Assembly (NCBI GenBank): GCA_963827085.1
Contig: CAWGZY010000007.1
Coordinates: 1-64,000, forward strand
Direction: 5' to 3'
DNA length: 64,000 nucleotides
Origin: JAGVPT01 sp963827085
GTDB taxonomy: Bacteria > Bacteroidota > Ignavibacteria > UBA10030 > UBA8401
In this document: positions 60,829-64,000 of the stretch, piece after piece
Layout: each line of letters starts with the position of its first letter
Numbering within the stretch: position 1 is the stretch's first letter
The notes under the pieces: model-generated
What the model was told of the DNA's origin: nothing
Database searches by the model: none
What the model saw: only the letters and a program-made list of their open reading frames with translations
Position numbers and translations under genes: made by a program

Positions 60829-61310
60829 CAGAAGAATCGTATTCGGTCAAACATTCGCAAGTGGAAATGACGCAACTGGTACTGCCGAATGATACCAACC
60901 AGCTCGGCAATCTCCTTGGTGGGCAGTTGATGCACTGGATTGACCTGGCAGCGGCCATTGCAGCTTCCCGGCATTCCAGGCGGGTATGTGTGACCGCATC
61001 GGTGGATGAATTGAACTTTATTCATCCGATCAAACAGGGTGAGGTTGTTATTTTGCGCGCCTCGGTCAACTGCGTTTTTCGGACTTCGATGGAAGTTGGC
61101 GTGACGGTGTTGTGCGAAAATTTGCTCACCGGCAACGTGCTGCATGCAAATACTGCTTATCTGACGTTTGTTTCAATTGATGAAAACGGCGCGCCGGTAG
61201 CCTCTCCGCGCTTACGCCCGGAAAATGATGACGAAAAACGGCGGTACGCTGATGCCATGCGGCGGCGTGAAGAACGGCTTCGGCGGCGTTCGAAGCACAT
61301 TGATGAGTAG
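60825..61310 (+). CDS. Acyl-CoA thioesterase, hotdog fold (YciA/BACH-like)
   Basis: Hydrolyses acyl-CoA. Single hotdog domain: MTQLVLPNDTNQLGNLLGGQLMHWIDLAAAIAA is the typical block with the catalytic Asn and Asp, and ASVDELNFIHPIKQGEVVILRASV the second strand set. The C-terminal 30 residues are very Arg-rich (RRYADAMRRREERLRRRSK). 161 aa. ATG overlaps the bamD stop. Confidence 0.92.
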   Translation: MTEESYSVKHSQVEMTQLVLPNDTNQLGNLLGGQLMHWIDLAAAIAASRHSRRVCVTASVDELNFIHPIKQGEVVILRASVNCVFRTSMEVGVTVLCENLLTGNVLHANTAYLTFVSIDENGAPVASPRLRPENDDEKRRYADAMRRREERLRRRSKHIDE

Positions 61311-63588
61311 ACTCTCCGTAGGTATCTCCGGCGGTGCAATGAACTTTTCCTTTTTTTCAACGCTCTCTGTCAGAAAATCTTTCGTCGGGATTCTTTTTCT
61401 GGCTGCCATTCATGTTGTTCCTGCCTTTGCTCAGCAAAAAAATGCTGCTACTCTGGGCATGGTGACAACTGCGGTTCTGCCGTTCACTCCGTCGCTCGCC
61501 ACGCTCGTTCGATTCAACGCTGATCCTCTTCCTGATATCTTATGCTACGACCAAGCAGCGCAGCAGCTTGTTGTTGTCATCAACAAAGGAGACGGTACAT
61601 CGTTTGAATGTAAAACGATCGGGTCTGCCACGGATGTGACATTTCTTGCGGCAAAAGATTTAAACAACGACGGCAAAGATGACATCGTCATTGTTCATCG
61701 GGCGACGAGCCAGGTGGAAGTGTGGTTAAGCACGCCGGACGATACAGTGTTTACTATCGCCAAGTACAGCGTAAATTTTTATCCGGAGAAAGTCCTGCTC
61801 GCAGATATCAATAACGACAGCACAACAGACATCTTGTGCTTCGGGAAGTTATCGTCCGGCATTTCAGTTCTCCTCGGCAACAAGGATGGCACATTCAATG
61901 AAAAAAAGCTTATCCTTCCCGAGATTCCCGTCGTCGATGCTTCGGTTGTAAAACTCAACGACGACGATTTCCCCGATCTTGTCATTCATAATTGGTTGAC
62001 GAATGAGATGGTCTTCTACTATGGAATGGGCGAACTACAGTTTGCCGAGCAAAATATTTTGTCGTTCGGGCAGGATACCGTCGCAGTCGTCTTTGGGGAT
62101 TTCAACAAGGACCATATTCTGGATTATGCGATCGCTTCATCTGCAACGAAGACGCTCCGATTATTTGCCGGGGACGGGATGGCGTCGTACTTTCAATACC
62201 AAAGCCTGGATTATAACCATTCAATCGGCGAATTGGTATCGGCATCGATATCGTCGCACACGTCCAGCGATATCGTCGCAGTCGACGACAACGGGGGGAC
62301 ATTCAGCGTTTTCTCAAATCAAGGAGACGGAATGTTTTATGACGATGTGGTGTTTGGCTGCACGTCAAATGCCCGAACGACGCTCATCGGGGACTTTGAT
62401 AATGACGGATGGAACGATGTACTTGTTGTCGATTCGGGCGACAGCACGATGACATTTTACTGGAATGCAAAGAAGAAGCCATCAGGGTTGAAGGACGATT
62501 TCACTCAGAGAGCGGAGGTTTCATTCGCTGTGGGGAAAAAACCTCTCGGCCTTGTTGTCGGCGATTTCAACGACGATGGGTATGACGACGTTGCGGTAGT
62601 GGACAATGCTTCGTCGACGCTTTCCCTGTTCTATAGTTCGCCCCTCAACCGAATGACGGGGCAAATCGGGATTCCAACCGTGGAAAATCCTACATCGATT
62701 CGCCTGTATTCCAAAAACGATACCTCTCTTACGTTCCTTCTGACTCATGAGTCAATTGCCAAGGTGTCGGTGCTTACTCTCTCTCAATCAAAACAAACAG
62801 CGGTTCAAAAAGCAACATTTCCCTACACGTATGCCATTTCTACTGCGGAAAATCCCAGAGTATTACTTCCCGATGCTGCTCTGCAAAACAAGGCGATTGA
62901 GTTCTATATCTATTCAAGCTCGAAGCAACGCTCTCTCTCATATTTCAAACAAGTCTCTGGGACGAAATTTGTCGAACGCAATATTAAGCCGATAATCCCG
63001 GCGCGCATTCTGGAGGGATCCGTCAACGATTTTAACGATGACGGCCTTCCGGATTTGGCGTATATTTATTTTGATGCCGAGACGCTTCACTATAATCTTG
63101 GGATAACCTTTAGTGATTCATCGGGCCAGTACCGAGGCAAAACGTTATCGTACGTTTTTCCCGATTCCGCGATGAAAAAATGTACCATGATGTTTGCCGA
63201 TGTCAACGGAGACAATATTCCGGACTGTATACTTTATTCGACTCCTCTGAATGCTATACGGATTGCTCTGGGAAAAGGGGGAGGACGTTACGGCGAATTC
63301 ATTTCAATCGCAGAGAACATCGAAGTAACCAATCCCGAACATATCCAGGTGGTTGATTTCGACGGCGATGGAATCAACGACATCATAGTTTTGGATGATA
63401 AAACCTCGGAACTCCTTTTTTTTAAAGGAAAGGGAAACGGCAAGTTTTTGCCCGGAACACTTCTCTTGTATCTTCCAAAAGACGCAATGTTTAGGTTCGG
63501 AGACTTTAACAGAGACGGAACTCTCGATATTGTTTATACCAATCCCGCTGAGAATCTGGTAACATTTTATTTTGTCAATCGAAAGTAA
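61303..63588 (+). CDS. Exported FG-GAP/VCBS repeat protein
   Basis: Secreted beta-propeller-like protein of about 760 aa. A signal peptide ends in VVPAFAQQ. At least nine calcium-binding DxNxDGxxD-type loops follow: DLNNDGKDD, DINNDSTTD, DFNKDHILD, DFDNDGWND, DFNDDGYDD, DFNDDGLPD, DVNGDNIPD, DFDGDGIND and DFNRDGTLD, spread through the protein as in FG-GAP integrin-alpha-like repeats. No C-terminal sorting domain is obvious. Start ATG 61303 (overlapping the thioesterase stop) or ATG 61339. Role likely adhesion or surface binding, by family only. Confidence 0.85.
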   Translation: MSRLSVGISGGAMNFSFFSTLSVRKSFVGILFLAAIHVVPAFAQQKNAATLGMVTTAVLPFTPSLATLVRFNADPLPDILCYDQAAQQLVVVINKGDGTSFECKTIGSATDVTFLAAKDLNNDGKDDIVIVHRATSQVEVWLSTPDDTVFTIAKYSVNFYPEKVLLADINNDSTTDILCFGKLSSGISVLLGNKDGTFNEKKLILPEIPVVDASVVKLNDDDFPDLVIHNWLTNEMVFYYGMGELQFAEQNILSFGQDTVAVVFGDFNKDHILDYAIASSATKTLRLFAGDGMASYFQYQSLDYNHSIGELVSASISSHTSSDIVAVDDNGGTFSVFSNQGDGMFYDDVVFGCTSNARTTLIGDFDNDGWNDVLVVDSGDSTMTFYWNAKKKPSGLKDDFTQRAEVSFAVGKKPLGLVVGDFNDDGYDDVAVVDNASSTLSLFYSSPLNRMTGQIGIPTVENPTSIRLYSKNDTSLTFLLTHESIAKVSVLTLSQSKQTAVQKATFPYTYAISTAENPRVLLPDAALQNKAIEFYIYSSSKQRSLSYFKQVSGTKFVERNIKPIIPARILEGSVNDFNDDGLPDLAYIYFDAETLHYNLGITFSDSSGQYRGKTLSYVFPDSAMKKCTMMFADVNGDNIPDCILYSTPLNAIRIALGKGGGRYGEFISIAENIEVTNPEHIQVVDFDGDGINDIIVLDDKTSELLFFKGKGNGKFLPGTLLLYLPKDAMFRFGDFNRDGTLDIVYTNPAENLVTFYFVNRK

Positions 63589-63660
63589 AGCCTTGGAACA
63601 TCATCGCTTAAAAATTGAAAACGGCGTCATCAGCATTCTTGGCACTGGCGCAGCCGCCCA

Positions 63661-64000
63661 ATGAAAAAAATTTCATTATCCGTAGAGTCTCTTTCCAAGG
63701 TTTTCAACCGGCGAGTCATTTTTGAGAACATTGCTTTCTCGCTGAGGGAGAAGGAGTCAATGGCAATCACGGGGAAGAATGGATCGGGAAAGTCAACGCT
63801 TGCAAAAATATTGTGCGGACTTCTTTCTCCGAGTACAGGACGCATTCTATGTTCGATTGACGGAACGATGATAGACCCGGCAACGATGTATCAGCATGTC
63901 GGGTTTGTTTCGCCGTACATCACGATGTATGAAGAATTTTCCGGATTGGAAAACCTCACGGTATTTAGCCGCATTAGAAACTTGCGTAATGGTTCGACAG
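63661..64000 (+). CDS. ABC transporter ATP-binding protein, 3' partial (CcmA-like)
   Basis: Gene runs off the right edge after 113 residues. Walker A is GKNGSGKST at 38-46. The Q-loop region reads HVGFVSPYITMYEEFSGLENL, with Ser where Gln is usual, the pattern of the CcmA-like heme-export ATPases of Bacteroidota, though other ABC-2 types are possible. ATG 63661; the 72 bases after the FG-GAP gene contain no other feature. Confidence 0.8.
   Translation, partial: MKKISLSVESLSKVFNRRVIFENIAFSLREKESMAITGKNGSGKSTLAKILCGLLSPSTGRILCSIDGTMIDPATMYQHVGFVSPYITMYEEFSGLENLTVFSRIRNLRNGST

Overview
The window looks like chromosome from a member of the Bacteroidota/Chlorobiota/Ignavibacteriota group. Four things point that way. 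Promoter-like TATATTTG boxes (the Bacteroidota -7 consensus TAnnTTTG) lie upstream of tRNA-Leu and of the etf operon. A sepiapterin-reductase-like short-chain dehydrogenase resembles the Chlorobium enzyme. There is a TrxR-type ferredoxin-NADP reductase. A TPR lipoprotein resembles SprE/PorW of gliding and type IX secretion systems. The assignment to this group is inference; no rRNA is present. TTG and GTG starts are common.

Layout. 1-4440 is a visibly A+T-richer accessory segment: an AlbA_2/ATPase-type regulator cut by the window edge, a structured RNA-like hairpin, two neighbouring 204-aa proteins that share a C-terminal motif (one with an apparent frameshift through its HTH start), and a tyrosine integrase split by one in-frame amber codon, beside tRNA-Lys. 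4600-7000 holds the queuosine precursor genes queF (minus strand) and queC-queE-queD. 7350-11230 is an electron-transfer-flavoprotein/acyl-CoA dehydrogenase operon whose EtfB carries a bifurcating-type motif. 11300-17100 has a GH3 glycosidase flanked by two palindromic repeat elements, a UspA gene behind a sigma-54-like promoter, tRNA-Leu, maf and an orphan B12-binding mutase subunit. 17080-21130 (minus strand) has a family B DNA polymerase, two tRNA-Ser genes and a six-copy 79-bp tandem array built from the 3' end of tRNA-Ser. 21350-27400 has two peroxiredoxins, an aquaporin, a ptpS-folE-sepiapterin reductase-SDR run (probable tetrahydrobiopterin-type pathway), a ferredoxin-NADP reductase and a D-2-hydroxyacid dehydrogenase.

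27480-40500 contains a Spy-like protein, the TPR lipoprotein, pyrK-pyrD-folC, rho, a PLP gamma-family enzyme, and a thiolase / 3-hydroxyacyl-CoA dehydrogenase / acyl-CoA dehydrogenase set. 40560-48740 (minus strand) is a complete reductive pyrimidine degradation cluster: PreT/PreA, dihydropyrimidinase, beta-ureidopropionase and a class III aminotransferase, with three small membrane proteins of unknown role. 48930-63590 carries lemA and a TPM-domain gene, DAHP synthase, a soluble multi-PAS/GAF histidine kinase and its odd response regulator, a second TPM gene, a nitrilase-family amidase, and then a tight run htpX-gdh-unknown-capA-like-bamD-thioesterase-FG-GAP protein. The window ends inside an ABC transporter ATPase gene.

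Metabolically the set suggests a heterotroph that oxidises fatty acids, amino acids and pyrimidines and handles peroxides, with pterin chemistry beyond folate. The strongest candidates for something undescribed are the tRNA-Ser 3'-end tandem array (20567-21040), the pterin operon (22991-25429), and the decaying integrative segment at the left edge.
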